Notes: generated by a model not told the origin, from the sequence alone. 64,000 nt of DNA from Flaccisagitta enflata (GCA_965153355.1 OZ231128.1:41478001-41542000); one strand, 5' to 3'. Counted from the stretch's first letter, positions 25,194-46,835 are shown. Program-made: numbers and translations.

Positions 25194-25288
25194 CTTCTTC
25201 TTCTTCTTCTTCTTCTTCTTCTTCTTCTTCTTCTTCTTCTTCTTCTTCTTCTTCTTCTTCTTCTTCTTCTTCTCCTTCTTCTACTTCT
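25194..25288 (+). repeat. (TTC)n microsatellite
   Basis: About 31 TTC triplets, ending about 65 bp upstream of the predicted exon at 25353. Confidence 0.95.
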
Positions 25289-25352
25289 TTTTGATAATGT
25301 TAGAAAAATTATCTTGTTATACTTTCAATCATTTCCATTCTTAACCATGCAG

Positions 25353-35121
<9,769 letters not shown>

Positions 35122-35127
35122 AGAGTA

Positions 35128-35260
35128 CAGTTAGATTGAACTACTTGCACAGAACAATTTGGATATCGGACTTCGCACATATGTTAACTTATCGTGTATC
35201 AAAACTCAAAAACAGTGAAAAAATAAAAGCCCAATAATGCACAGTCGTTAAATCTAACTG
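35128..35260. mobile_element. Tc1/mariner-type MITE (133 bp)
   Basis: Inverted ends CAGTTAGATT and AATCTAACTG are each bordered by TA (35126-35127 and 35261-35262), the target duplication of Tc1/mariner elements. It lies 7 bp after the OTU-like stop codon and contains AATAAA at 35222-35227. Confidence 0.75.
35222..35227 (+). promoter_or_regulatory. Candidate poly(A) signal AATAAA
   Basis: The first AATAAA after the OTU-like stop, about 100 bp downstream. It lies inside a MITE, so the element could supply the 3' end signal. Confidence 0.3.
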
Positions 35261-35599
35261 TATTTTTACAATTCTACGATGAAATGTTTACTGTTTCAGT
35301 TCGAGTTTCAAAATACAAAGCGTAACTTTTTTCTTTATGGTTATTGGCGTGAATAGGGCATATACGTAGGTGCTGCTAAGACATGGTGTACAGGAACAGG
35401 AAATTTTGGTTTCATCTTACTTTTTGCTTGCGATATAGGTTAATGATCAAAAAATATTATTAGAATTACAGTTGAGTATTTTTGATATCATGTATAAGAA
35501 GTTTTAACAATGTTTTGCAACCCAGAATACTGACAATGGCCTCATAACAATTGGAAATTGAAATTGTATGTTTCTATTCCTAAGAAAAATGGTGAACAA

Positions 35600-35757
35600 A
35601 ATTTCAAAACCTTGTTGGGTGAAATTATATCCCGGTCTGAAAAAAGAAAATTTTGCATTTCTAAGAACATGGCCCTCTTCTTATATGTTTTTAAAAAGAG
35701 GCCATGTTTTTGGAAATGCAAATTTTTCGATTTTTATGCAATGATATAATTTCACCT
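35600..35757. mobile_element. Foldback MITE (~155 bp)
   Basis: GGTGAAATTATATC at the left and GATATAATTTCACC at the right, with a second inverted block inside (TTTTGCATTTCTAAGAACAT and its near-complement). Noncoding. Confidence 0.7.
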
Positions 35758-36072
35758 GACAGGTGTCAAATGACAAAGTTTAATTTTCTGCAAAAAATCC
35801 TCTTTTTTCTGCCTTTTTTCAATACAATATGTACATCAAGTCTGTATTTCAGAGATAATCTATGCAAAAATGTCTTGTTCAACACTTAAAAAATGTTTTA
35901 AAAAAAAATGAATTACAGAAAAGTAATATAAAAAATATCTTAAAAATTGTAATGATGCAAGAAATTTCTTCTTCCTGTACACTGAGTCCTAATAAGAATG
36001 TTACTGATATTCTCTTGTTGACTTAGACGAGATTTTGGCTCCGCGTTTTAGATGACGCTGAAACCAATAGTG

Positions 36073-36306
36073 TTTTTATTTGCGGACACGCAACTCTATA
36101 AGAGGCTTTGTCCATCCATCCGTCCGTTCGTCCATTGGTCCCTCCATCAGCACGAGTCAAAACGTGGGAGAACAAACGTTTTAGAAGCTTTCTGTGCATG
36201 TGTCTGTGTTAGAAGGGGGTTGGGTGGGACATTTGGTGAGGATGGAGGTTGGCTGCCCCAGCCCACCCGTCCGCAACAATATTGTGACCCCGCGTCACTT
36301 GTTTTT
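36073..36306 (+). mobile_element. Family-1 element, subtype G
   Basis: The head TTTGCGGACACGCAACT is followed by CTATAAGAGGCTTTGTCC and GTCC units. The body is longer and different (TGTGTTAGAAGGGGGTTGGG). The tail arm GTCCGCAACA is followed by a new end hairpin GTGACCCCGCGTCAC and TTGTTTTTC. The end stem is GTGA/TCAC instead of GGCC/GGCC, still paired and still followed by TTGTTT. Confidence 0.85.
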
Positions 36307-36938
36307 CTCTTTTTTTCAGGGCACAATCCATTTGGTGTTTTGAATCAGGAGCCACGGTCGAGCGTGTCAATATGTAAATCTTTTTTTAATCGAATTATCA
36401 ACTTCAGGTGCCATTAGATAAATAAACTAAGGAACATTACTGTTTTTGTTTTATCAAATTTTTTTTGTTTTCCATATTTTAGCGCAATAAAAAAAGCAAA
36501 TATTTTTACACTGAAAGTGACAGCATCAAGATCTTCTTATAGGCACAATTTGGGATTTGCCAGGCTAACAATGAGAAAGGTGCTCACACTTTGTGACATC
36601 AGTTTTTCACTAAATTAAAAAAAAATGTATCCAAGAATGGGTGATTTTGTACCTTTCTTTTTCATTAAGATCCATGAAAATAGTACTTGATCATCCCAGA
36701 GTTGGAGACATTCCTATATGAAATTGTGAAATCAGCGTTAGAGGGTGTGAACACAATTCTCATAGTTGGCATGGAGAATCCCAAATCATGCCTATTAGTA
36801 AAGGTTATAAACTCTTTTGGTAAATATCTATTTTTTTATCTATCTAATTTCTGGAATGACGATAGAAGGATCTTTTAATTTGCAGCTAGAATCTGTATCA
36901 AAACTGCAAAGCATTTCCACTTTATCATTCACACAGTT

Positions 36939-37308
36939 GTGTGCTTCACATAGTAAAAGTTTGGGGTATCCCTTCCCCTAAACTGCTTACAAAAAGCCCA
37001 GAAATCAGCAAAAGCATAAGTAGTTTTTTTTACTGAAAAAATAAATATTTCTTTTAAAAATCATGGTGTTTGTAAGAATTTACTAAATTGTAATAACATT
37101 AGCTATGAAAGAGCTTACTAAAAAACTTACAAAGAAACTATAGAAATTTGGACAAAAAAATTCAAAGAGTATCAGCTTATTGATTATGCAAAAAAATCCT
37201 TTAAAAAATTTGAAAATAATTTATGATGAACAAGTAAAATTAAAATGAGCCACTCTACATTAGGTAAAAAAGTTGAAAAGAAAAAAGCATTTTTTGCTAT
37301 GTGAAGCA
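36939..37308. mobile_element. MITE with GTGCTTCACATAG termini (~370 bp)
   Basis: GTGCTTCACATAGTAAAAG at the left and the inverted copy of GTGCTTCACATAGCAAAAA at the right, with an AT-rich noncoding interior. No clear target duplication. Confidence 0.65.
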
Positions 37309-37447
37309 CCCAAGCTCAATACACTCAATACACAAATGAAGGACTAAAAAGAGGTTTGGACTAAAAACAAAAAAATAGAATTAGTAAAAGGTTTTCTACT
37401 CCCTAATTTTGATGGTTTGATCAAAAGACAGGTATTGACACATCCAA

Positions 37448-37782
37448 GCAGGGGTGTTTATAGTTGAGCAGCTTTTGATTTTATTCCCCCCCCCCCCCTG
37501 CCTTTGATTTTCTTCCCCACGACATGTCGCGTCTCGTTACAAAATCAATGATTTTCTTATCCCACAAAGCAATAAAACAGTATGTTATAGGTTTGAATAG
37601 TGTTAAAGGGTGTTGTAGTAATCAGATACTACCATTTGGAACTACCAAAAGTGTTAAATCTTCAGAAATTTTCTTTTTTCTTCTTTTCTAGCTTTTGATT
37701 TTTTTCCCCATCTCCAAACCTTTTGATTTTATTCCCCCCTTATGGGGGGGGGGGGAATACTCAACTTTATACAGGCCTGCTG
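37448..37782. mobile_element. Family-4 element with C-runs and inverted ends
   Basis: The left end is GCAGGGGTGTTTATAGTTGAG and the right end the inverted copy of GCAGGCCTGTATAAAGTTGAG. Just inside are TTTTGATTTTATTCCCCCC and its complement. Related sequences lie at 27112 and 33680. Confidence 0.6.
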
Positions 37783-37839
37783 ATCCAAGTAATATAGGCT
37801 CGATTTCGAGGTTCTTATCACAAAAGTGCATCGATACTT

Positions 37840-37945
37840 CTTTTTAGTTGCGTGCACGCGACTCTATAAACTGCCATGTCTGTGGTCGGGTAGTTCCATC
37901 CGTCAGTCCAAAACGCTAACAAGCGGTTTTTGCATCACTGCTCAA
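37840..37945 (+). mobile_element. Family-1 head fragment
   Basis: The head AGTTGCGTGCACGCGACT is followed by CTATAAACTGCCATGTC and a short GTC tract, then TTTTTGCATCACTGC. No tail. The hairpin has one T:G type mismatch between arms. Confidence 0.6.
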
Positions 37946-38341
37946 AATATTGTACAACATTTTTGGACACGTGCTTTGAACTATGTCTATCCAATCATTC
38001 TTTTGCTCATCCTCTAAACCGTCTGTCTGTCAAGCAAATATTCCATCACAGATGTTGATACTGTGAGAAACTGTCCTTTGGAAGTCATTTGAATAAAACT
38101 TAGGGTCCAATGTAATGTTGTATTCTTTTCTGTGTCCGTCTTTTCTGTGTCCGTCAGAAATGCACTCATAAAAAAAAGTTTTGGGTCTAATATTATATTC
38201 CAAAATTATATTGATTACGGTGTTAATCATATTTCCGTTTTTTCTGACGAATACCGTTCAGCATGAATTTATAATCGAGCGGGTGAGTGTAAGTCGTTGT
38301 CGTTGTAAATCGTTATGGTAAGTAATTGTCCACACTTTTAA

Positions 38342-39835
38342 AATGGGCTAACTTTTGAAGCATATGACGATTGGATAGGGCTGATGGATGTGTGTCAGAC
38401 ATGGTGAATGATGATGAAGATGAAGTTTGATGAAGGTGGGTGCTCAGTTCCTCTGATGGAAGAATTCATGTATTTGATTGTGGGTACAGCATGTCAACCC
38501 GGCCCAGGCCAGCCTACCACCCAACCAGCCTACCAGCCTAAAAAGTAGGACGTGCATAACTTAGTCATTTTCGCCAATTTGGATTTGAAACAGTATGTCG
38601 TCTCTAAATGAAAGAACTCAACATTTGTATTAGTTGTAAGGGTTTAATAAGCATGCTAACCGGCCAAACCAGCCTACCACAGCCTGGCCTACCAGCTAGG
38701 AGAGAAGTTAACAACGTACATAACCCGGTAGCATTTTCAACCGATTTGGTTGAAACTTGGTATATGTAGTCACTCAATGGAAGGACCCAACATATGTATT
38801 TGAATTGTAAAGATTTTAGCATACTAACCAGCAATAAACCAGCCTGCCACAACTAGCCTACCATCCTAAAGAGAAGTGAAAAAATGTACTTAACCAAACA
38901 CACTTTCAGCCAATTTAGTTGGAAACTTGGTTATATGGTCTCTTAATGGAAGGACTCAACATGTGTATTTGAATGTAAAAATTTACTAGCATGTAGCCTA
39001 CCACTGTAGCCTACCAACCTAAAGTTAAAAAGCATGATATAACTGGCATTTTCAACCGATTTGAGTTTTGAAACTTAGTATGTAGTCCCTAAATGGAAGG
39101 ACTCAACATATGAATTTGATTTATAAAGATTTTAGCAGGCTACCTGGTCAATGCCATTCAACAAATTTGACGTCGTTTGACAATGTCGTTTGACAACTTC
39201 GTTTGCCAACGCCGTTTAGCAACGGCGTTTTACAACGGCGTTTTGCAACGGCGTTTTGCAACCGTTTTACAACGCCGTTTTACGCCGTTTTATAGCGCGT
39301 TTTTACCAGCGCCGTACTGTAGCCGTTTTTGCGCGTGTAACTAGCGCCGTATGACAACGCCAGTATGACAGCGCGATATAACAATGCCGTTTAATGCCGT
39401 TTTACAACGCCGTTTTACAACGCCGTTTTACAACGCCCGGCGTTTTACCGCGCCGTTCTTTCGCGCCGTCAACACACATGCGTATTACATAGCGATATGG
39501 CTCTTAGCCGTGTCAGCGCGCCGGTATGACAGCGCCGTTTTACAGCGCCGTTTGATAGCGCCGTTTGACAGCGCCGTATTACAGCGCCGTTGTCCTATGC
39601 CGTATTACAACGCCGTTTGGCATCGCCGTATTGCAATGCCGTTTGACAGCGCCGTTGTGCAACGCCGTTTTACTGTGCCGTTTTATAGCGCCGTTCGACA
39701 ACGCCGTTGTACAGCGCCGTCCGACAGCGCCATTTTACATGGCCGTTTTACACAGCCGTTTTACAGCGCCGATTTACAACGCCGTTTGACCCCAGTCGCT
39801 GACCCATACTCTTTCAAGATTTTTTGCCCTGGCCT
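38342..39835 (+). repeat. Composite dispersed repeat, copy 2
   Basis: Begins with GCTAACTTTTGAAGC, then about five units of 130 bp (CCAAACCAGCCTACC and AATGGAAGGACTCAACAT). About 45 units related to ACAACGCCGTTTG follow, ending CCCATACTCTTTCAAGATTTT. The order and content are the same as at 28194-29225, but the short-unit array is longer and purer. Confidence 0.75.
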
Positions 39836-40027
39836 TTTACGCAATTAGATTGAAATTAGACAAAATTATATTGAAATTAGACAGGTAAAGCGTACTCAAA
39901 TCCAAAATTATATCGAAATTAGATTGCTGTAATATAACAGTTATATCAAATCCAACTATTATATTACCAATATAAAAACTGTAAAAAAAAATAAAGTTGA
40001 TCTCATTTGCATATTGCGGTATTGATG

Positions 40028-40190
40028 CTTTTTAGTTGCGGACACGCAACTCTATAAGAGGCTTTGTCCGTCGGTCCGTCCGTCCGTCCGTCGGTCCGTC
40101 CGTAACCATCGAGTCGAAAAGTGGGAAAACGCGCATTTCCGCCCCTGCCCACCAGTCCGCAACTGATGGCCGTATATCCGGCCTTGTTCT
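40028..40190 (+). mobile_element. Family-1 element, subtype B (near consensus)
   Basis: Head AGTTGCGGACACGCAACT, CTATAAGAGGCTTTGTCC and a GTCGGTCC tract. Body GTGGGAAAACGCGCATTTCC. Tail arm GTCCGCAACT, then GATGGCCGTATATCCGGCC and TTGTTC. Nearly identical in structure to the copy at 23287. Confidence 0.9.
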
Positions 40191-40504
40191 TTCTATTCCC
40201 CCACCCTCTCCCCTTCCTCCCTTTTACCTTTTCTTGCCAAATCTTGACAGACTAACCATCCTACTCTCACGAAACCTGCCCCCTCATACTGTTTTACTTC
40301 CTTTTTTTTTTTATCGCATGAACACATACAAATATTTAATTTCTGTTTTATATCCTTGTCATTATTGTATGACAAAGACAAAGAATGTTATAGACAGTAG
40401 AATGTCTCACTAATAAACCAGTTTTTGATGTATGAAAGTTGGACAACATTACTACTCAATATATATAATAACTATGTAAACACTCAAAAATTAGCAAAAT
40501 ATGC

Positions 40505-40928
40505 ATTTTTAGTCGCATGCACGCAACTCTACACCTTGGTCTGTCGGTCGGTCGGTCGGTCCATCCGTCCGTTCCGTAACGTTTTTAAATTTTCGACGTT
40601 TTTTATCATTCTTTAACATTTTTTTAGCATTTTATAACAGTTTTTAACATTTTTAAACATTTCTTAACATTTTCTGACATTTTCGTCATTTTAACATTTT
40701 TTAACCTTTTTAACATTTTTTAATATTTTTTAACCTTTTTAACATTTTTAAATATTTTTTAACATTTTTTAACATTTTTTTAACATTTTTTTAACATTTT
40801 TTAACATTTTTTAACATTTTTTAACATTTTTTAACATCTTATAACATTTTTTAACATTTCTTCACATTTCAACATTTTGTTTTTCATTTCCAGACGCACG
40901 CGACTGTTGCCCTCTTGGGCTTGTTTTA
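40505..40928 (+). mobile_element. Family-1 element with TAACATTTTT interior
   Basis: Head AGTCGCATGCACGCAACT, CTACACCTTGGTCTGTCGG and a GTCGGTC tract. The interior is about 28 units of TAACATTTTT (10-11 bp). The tail arm GCACGCGACT is followed by the hairpin GCCCTCTTGGGC and TTGTTTT. The end stem is GCCC/GGGC instead of GGCC/GGCC. Confidence 0.8.
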
Positions 40929-40934
40929 ATGATA

Positions 40935-41345
40935 AGATAACCAAAAAAACACAAAAACTAACTGCAATATGGAAATCAGATCGATTGGAAAATCATTCAA
41001 AATTTGAGCCTTATATAATTTTTTATATTTTTTAAGAAATTCGAAAATTTTCAAGTGAGCCTTATATAATTGTTATATTTTTGACTATTTTTTTTAAATT
41101 GCGAAGTAGAGCGGGTATAATTATTATATCATTTTTCCACTCACTTCCCGAATTTGCAGACGTAAATATAACAGTTATAACTGATATAATTGATATATTT
41201 CCACAGCTGTTTGGTTTTTCCCATTTTTTTTTCAGCCGGAATTTGTCTGATTTCGATATAATTTCTGTATAATTTTGCGCCGTTTTTCGAGAAATATAAT
41301 TAACGCCATTAATCCATATAATTTAGATCATTATAATGAACCCAA
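40935..41345. other. AT-rich interval with ATATAATT motifs
   Basis: Repeated TATATAATT and CTTATATAATT words, about ten in 350 bp. No gene seen. Confidence 0.4.
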
Positions 41346-41474
41346 ACTTTTTTAACGGTGTGGTTTTGGATTTTTGTTGCGGACACCAGCATAGGCGTGG
41401 TAACGACGGTGACGGTATTCGACGCAAACTCAGCGATGGCGCGGAAACTTGATGACCCTAACATGGAAACGAAG

Positions 41475-41475
<1 letters not shown>

Positions 41476-41535
<60 letters not shown>
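41476..41535 (+). repeat. (CAA)n microsatellite
   Basis: About 20 AAC triplets. Confidence 0.95.
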
Positions 41536-41537
<2 letters not shown>

Positions 41538-41754
41538 AGACGGAACAACAGAATCTCCGTTTCGAGGAAAATCGCGTTTGGCGGCCGGAAGATGGGGCAT
41601 ACATGAATGCAGCATTCGGACGCTGGCGGCGCGGGAAATTTTGTTGCAACAAAGATTCGCCGACGGCCATGGGCCGACGAATAGCATAAAAAGAATTTGC
41701 ACAAAGTCATAGGAAAGTTCTCTATCAAAGAGACATTGCTCAAAATCGTGTATA

Positions 41755-41943
41755 AAGATAGTCCAAGAAAAAAATTTAGCTATGGGACCCCTATAAACTA
41801 TGGCCGCCACCCCCCTCATATCCCATAGAAAATCTATGGGATAGATCTAGCCTCCAGGGTTCCTATATTTTATTATGGTGAATGGGTTGGGTGGCGGCCA
41901 TAGTTTATTGGGGTCCTTTAGCTAAATTTTTCATGATTATCTC
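41755..41943. mobile_element. Foldback element (~190 bp)
   Basis: AAATTTAGCTATGGGACCCC and CTATGGCCGCCACCC at the left match inverted copies at the right (GGGTGGCGGCCATAG, GGGGTCCTTTAGCTAAATTT). A second small palindrome TCCCATAGATTTTCTATGGGA sits near the centre on the complementary reading. Confidence 0.65.
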
Positions 41944-42210
41944 TCATCAGGTGCAGCTATTTCTCTTTGTTGAAACTCTGTTTGAACCAAACAATTGTTA
42001 GACTGCCAATTAGAAGCAACTGCAGAGAAGCGGCAGCTGAGGCAGCGGAAGCTCGACGCTGAGGCGACCAGAGCCTTGGCCACTGAAGGCAGCGGGCTCA
42101 ATATGAAGTGGCAGCTGGACATAAGCGATGGAAACACGACTGATAGAGCCAGTCCCGATCGGAAATAAGTCAAACATAACTTTGTCTGCTGAGTCTCACT
42201 CCGGTCTCTC

Positions 42211-42240
42211 TCTATATATATATATATATATCTTTATCTC

Positions 42241-42299
<59 letters not shown>

Positions 42300-42300
42300 T
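42211..42300 (+). repeat. (TA)n and (CT)n microsatellites
   Basis: A TA run of about 20 bp followed by about 55 bp of CT. Confidence 0.9.
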
Positions 42301-42458
42301 TCCAAACCAAAAACAACAACCTAAAGAGAAGAAGAAGAAGGAATAAATGAAAAGAAATGGAATGAGAAGGAAAAGAAGAAGAGAAGAAGAAGAAGAAGAA
42401 GAAAAAGAAAAATCTTCTCTATTCTTGGAAATGAATGCATCATCGTCATCATCATCCT

Positions 42459-42599
42459 CTCTCTCTCTGTCTCTGTCTCTGTTCTCTCTCTCTCTGTCTC
42501 TCTTATCTCTCTCTCTCTCTCTCTCTATATCTAATATATACTCTATATAAAAATATATATATATATATATATATACTCTATATATATATATATCTCTCT

Positions 42600-42664
<65 letters not shown>
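42459..42664 (+). repeat. Compound (CT)n/(TA)n microsatellite
   Basis: Alternating CT-rich and TA-rich blocks, the last a TA array of about 55 bp. Y/I-rich frames are artefacts. Confidence 0.9.
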
Positions 42665-42668
<4 letters not shown>

Positions 42669-42955
42669 CATTCGCTCCATTTTTTCTGCCCACTTCTCAC
42701 TTTCCTAGCCTGTCCGCCAGACCTGTTCCAGTGTCCCACTGATCCGTTTGATCCATTCATCATCGCAGTCATTACTCATCAGCAATACAGCTGCAATACA
42801 CAAATTCTTTCTAGAAAACGAAGAAAAAAGCAAAATGAGTCCAAAGGCCGAAACCCTATTGACTCAAGAACATGATTTTTGTTTGTCTGTTAGGTCAGTT
42901 GTTGCAATCACCCAGGAACTCTCCATCCCAGGCGATTGCCGTCCAATCATACAAT

Positions 42956-43076
42956 GTTTCTAGTCGCGCTCGGTGCGTAAGTAAGTCGGTGACATTTTTG
43001 AATTGCGAGTGGTTTCTGCATTTCTGCTCCCGCCCAACTGACCGCGACTGGATTGACGTGTATCCGGCCTTGTTTT
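42956..43076 (+). mobile_element. Family-1 element, subtype A, short decayed copy
   Basis: The head AGTCGCGCTCGGTGCG is disrupted and the tetranucleotide tract is nearly gone. The body TTTTTGAATTGCGAGTGG and the tail CCGCGACTGGATTG, GTGTATCCGGCC and TTGTTTTTT are clear. Confidence 0.7.
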
Positions 43077-43126
43077 TTCTAAATGGAACGAGAGCGTAAA
43101 CAAAACAAAAATTGCAAGAAAAATGC

Positions 43127-43129
<3 letters not shown>

Positions 43130-43177
<48 letters not shown>
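43130..43177 (+). repeat. (GA)n microsatellite
   Basis: About 24 GA dinucleotides. Confidence 0.95.
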
Positions 43178-43181
<4 letters not shown>

Positions 43182-43531
43182 ACAAATCTAAATCATTCAT
43201 CAAGACAGGCGTAAAGTTGACCACAGCTACCACATGTAACACACTATGAAACTGGTGTCTGTCGTTGTGGTCGATTTTACGTATGTATTCATTGCGTGCT
43301 CGTTTCGTGCGGCGCCAATTTCAAGTCACAAATGTGAGTTATTTTCCTGGTCTAGAAAGAGTCGATAAGTTATGGCCATAGGATCAATTATACCCCATAG
43401 ACTATCCCGGACAATCTTGGGAGATGTAAACTTTCAGTCGACCTCCCACGTAAGAACCGTTAACGTTAGAGAGGAGGTTCTCTTTTGATCAGTAAGTGTA
43501 AGATGTCAGGGTGAATCTAGAGCGAGTCGCA

Positions 43532-44985
43532 CTATTTGTTTCTAAAATTTGTAACAAATTCAGTCACCCCTTTAGCTTCATCTTGAAGAAACCACTCCTG
43601 ACCTAGCATATGTTTGGCAAATAACTTTGCGGCTAAGACTGCTTGGTGGTTAGAGGCAGTACCTTTAGCCATAAAATCAATAAGGAAATCGTACACACAG
43701 TCACAAATCATAGTGTAAGAGTCACGGACTTTGATGTTCAAAACCTTTTTAGGTGACTCAACCTCACCCCTCTCCAATTGCCGCTTTTGACCTCTTGTCA
43801 AAATATAGCGCTGAAAATCAATGCCATTATCGTCAACATCCTCCGCATCAACATTCTGACTCTCTTCTTCTTCATCACACACACACGCAGACTTATCTTG
43901 TCCAATTGCGGCGTCAATTTCCGCTGACGTTGCCGTTGACGATGCTGCCTTCTCCCGTTCCCACGCCTGTTTTCGCTCTTCCAGCCGTTGTTGCTTGGCC
44001 TCAGTTCTAAGTTGTTTCGCGCGTTTCTCCTCGGCCTCCTGTACCCACCTTTTATCTACCCCAGCAACAGTCATCAAAAATGTTTTGTTTTTTTGAACAA
44101 GATAAAAGTCCCGTTCATTTTCACCAAAAGGTACAGAAAAAGTGTGGGAATTTGCGGCGATGAATTTGTCATCGGCCTTTATGTCAAAAATTTCGCTCAT
44201 ATCTTTGGCTAACTGTTGGTATGAATTTTGAAACCATTTGCGTGTGGTCTGGACTGATGTCTGGTTTCTATCCAGTTTTTTAAAAGCGGTAAGCAAATCA
44301 AAAACCTTTTTTTTATGTTTGTGACAGTGGGGATATTAGCCATATCCCAAATTTTAGAAAGCTCCTTTGAGATAGTTAAGGCCGCGTCTTCAACAGAATA
44401 ATACTGTCGATCATCGTTATGACGTAACAAGTGTAAATATCGACCCACTACTTGATGAGTTAAAGGTAAAACATTTCTGACTGGCGGTTGAAAAGTTAAA
44501 CTATCTAGCTCAGCGAAAGATAAGTCCAATAGAGAGTGAACTGAACTTGCCTTAGTCTCACGCAGAGGTTTGAACTTCTTTGTTGGTGGGGCGACTGGCG
44601 TTGGCGGATCCACGGCATCCAGGACACGAGTGCGGAGTTGAAGACTGGTGTTGGAGGCGTTGGATGGAAGATTGGGCGATGGCGTTGACGGCGATGGGGA
44701 AGACGGCGATGGAGAAGACGAGTCAGGAGCAGGGGGAGATGAGTCAGGAAGAGGAGAAGATGAGTCAAGAGGAGGGGGAGATGAGTCAAGAGAAGAAGAT
44801 GATGAGTCAGGAGGAGGGGGAGATAAGTCAGGAGGAAGGGGAGATAAGTCAGAAGGAGGTGGAGATGAATCAGGAGGGGGAGATGAGTCAGGAGGAGGGG
44901 CAGATGAGTCAGGAGGAGGGGGAGATGAGTCAGGAGGAGGGGGAGATGAGTCAGGAGGAGGGGGAGATACAATTTTCCAATGCCG
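43532..44985 (-). pseudogene. Frameshifted gene of an uncharacterised animal family with Pro/Ser repeat N-terminus
   Basis: Read from right to left. An open frame enters from about 44985, passes through a Pro-rich repeat (PPPPDSSP units), and continues through VDPPTPVAPPTKKFKPLRE, VGRYLHLLRHND and WDMANIPTVTNIKK. At a run of eight T on the + strand (44307-44314) the frame changes. The second frame then carries FDLLTAFKKLDRNQTS, FDIKADDKF, TVAGVDKRW, a Lys/Glu/Arg-rich helix-like segment, an acidic stretch and KVRDSYTMICDCVYDFL, to a stop at 43532. One extra A would restore a single frame of roughly 480 codons. The pattern of a helical segment, an FDI core and a GVDK motif recalls an uncharacterised, often multi-copy animal protein family that may be element-derived. 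I cannot name a function. No start codon is evident upstream. Confidence 0.5.
44720..44966 (+). repeat. Coding minisatellite, 15-21 bp units
   Basis: About twelve units around GATGAGTCAGGAGGAGGGG. On the minus strand the units are open in the frame that leads into the downstream gene and would encode PPPPDSS repeats. Confidence 0.85.
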
Positions 44986-45114
44986 CAGAGCAATGTAGCA
45001 TTTGGCCAGCTTTAAATATCGTCATTGCACTGTATCCCTTCGTCTCGCTTACCCAATACGGAGTGAAAAAAATCATGAAGATGACCGTTTTCCTTTTCTC
45101 AAATTCATTTGTCT

Positions 45115-45210
45115 TCCTTTTTAGGTGCGCCAACGCAACTCTATAACTGGCTGTGTCCGTCTGTCGGTTGGTATGTAACGCATTCGTTCGAAGATCCACA
45201 CGTCGCTATC
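45115..45210 (+). mobile_element. Family-1 head fragment, subtype D
   Basis: Head AGGTGCGCCAACGCAACT, then CTATAACTGGCTGTGTCC, GTCTGTCGG, AACGCATTCGTTCGAAG and ATCCACACGTCGC. No tail hairpin follows. Confidence 0.65.
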
Positions 45211-45990
45211 CACGTCTGGTGATGAATCTGTCGTCATCATTGCTATCTGTCCTCTTTCTCAAAGGAATTAGGGATTAAGCATATTTCTAACTGGTTTTCA
45301 TCTATTAAACTTTTATTTACAAATTTCATTATTGGATATCGTTTAATTCCTGTTAAATAATCATTAGCCAAGTGTCGGTTCCTTTTTAAAAAGGATTGCG
45401 AGCACTTAACGCAAGACTTGGAATTGGTAGACCGTGCTTGGGACCAAATTCTGATGAGGTTTGATCAAAGCCCATTGATAACGGCCCGCTTCCTAATCAC
45501 CTCGTCTTCGCTGTCCGGGGATTCTTTCACCATTCCACTTCTCTGCTCATCTCCCATGTCAATCTCAACTGATCCATATCAATCGCAAATGATCCCTGCG
45601 TCCATTCATTGTCCATGTCAATCGCCAATGATCTGGATTTTCGTATATTGCCTACGTTACTTGCGTGGGATCTGTCAGGCTGTTTGTCATCCATGTGAAA
45701 GCTGATGTCCAAGCCGGAAGTTGTGGCGTCTGAAAGTTCATTTTGCTAATCTAAAATTTTCCATTAATGATGAAGTAATCAACATTTCCTTTTTCTTTAC
45801 TTTTCCTTTCCTTCTGCCTTTATACCCTTTTTTTCTGTCCTTTTTCCTGGATCTCTTAGTCTATCACTTATACTGTCTGTCTGTGTTTCTATCTGTGTCT
45901 ACCTGTCTGACTCTCTCTGTCTGTCTTACTTTGTTTGTCTGACTCTGTCTGTCTCTCTGTCTGTCTGTTTGTCCCTCTGTCTGTCTTTGT
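45211..45990. other. Unannotated interval
   Basis: Contains a few degenerate repeats of ATGTCAATC and GATCC words near 45550-45630, and a GTCT-rich lead-in to the CT array. No gene recognised. Confidence 0.35.
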
Positions 45991-45993
45991 TTC

Positions 45994-45999
<6 letters not shown>

Positions 46000-46087
<88 letters not shown>
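46000..46087 (+). repeat. (CT)n microsatellite
   Basis: About 85 bp of CT, preceded by imperfect CTGT units. Confidence 0.95.
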
Positions 46088-46089
<2 letters not shown>

Positions 46090-46463
46090 ATATCGCACAG
46101 CATGGCGGCACCATGAGCTATGGGAATGAAGCGTGGCTCCTACGGCGGTAAAGTGGACTAAGAGGAGGAAGAGACGGAGAGGAGGAAGAGGATGATAAGG
46201 AAGAGCGGATCAGGATGAGGAAGCACTCAGCACGGACAATTGATCGAAGGGAGAGACTGACAGGAAGAAGAGGAGATCCCATAGAAAAATGTTTGAATTG
46301 ACAATATGGATTGAAGCTTTTGTGAGACGTCCCCGGTTTTGAAATCTTCTTTGCATTTTAAATCCTAAGCTTTTGGTGGATTGGGAATAGTTTACCCATA
46401 TGGTTTTAGATTAACTTTGGACTCCAAATTGATACCGTAATCATCATCCTCATCATCATCATC

Positions 46464-46595
<132 letters not shown>

Positions 46596-46619
46596 AGTTG
46601 TACTGCCATATAATTGTCA

Positions 46620-46758
46620 TCGTGTCGCCACCACGTTTTGTCACCTCTGCCAACATCGTCATCTTCGTCATCGTCTTCATCCTCGTCGTTGCCTCGTCAT
46701 CATCCTTAGAAGTCCTCGTCTCCGTTCTCAGCGCATTCCTCGTCATCGTCGTCATCAC

Positions 46759-46789
<31 letters not shown>

Positions 46790-46835
46790 GTCATCAACGT
46801 CGTCGTCGTCGTTGTCGTCGTCGTCGACGTCAACT
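46620..46835 (+). repeat. (GTC)n-rich region
   Basis: GTC/TCG triplets with ATC variants, pure from about 46757 to 46790. Val- and Thr-rich frames are artefacts. Confidence 0.85.

Noticed and set aside
39384-39848. 154-codon frame with repeated LQRRFTAPFYNAV
   Set aside because: It is the translation of the 13-15 bp GACAACGCCGTTT array. The homologous array at 28.7-29.2 kb is broken by stops, so there is no sign of coding constraint.
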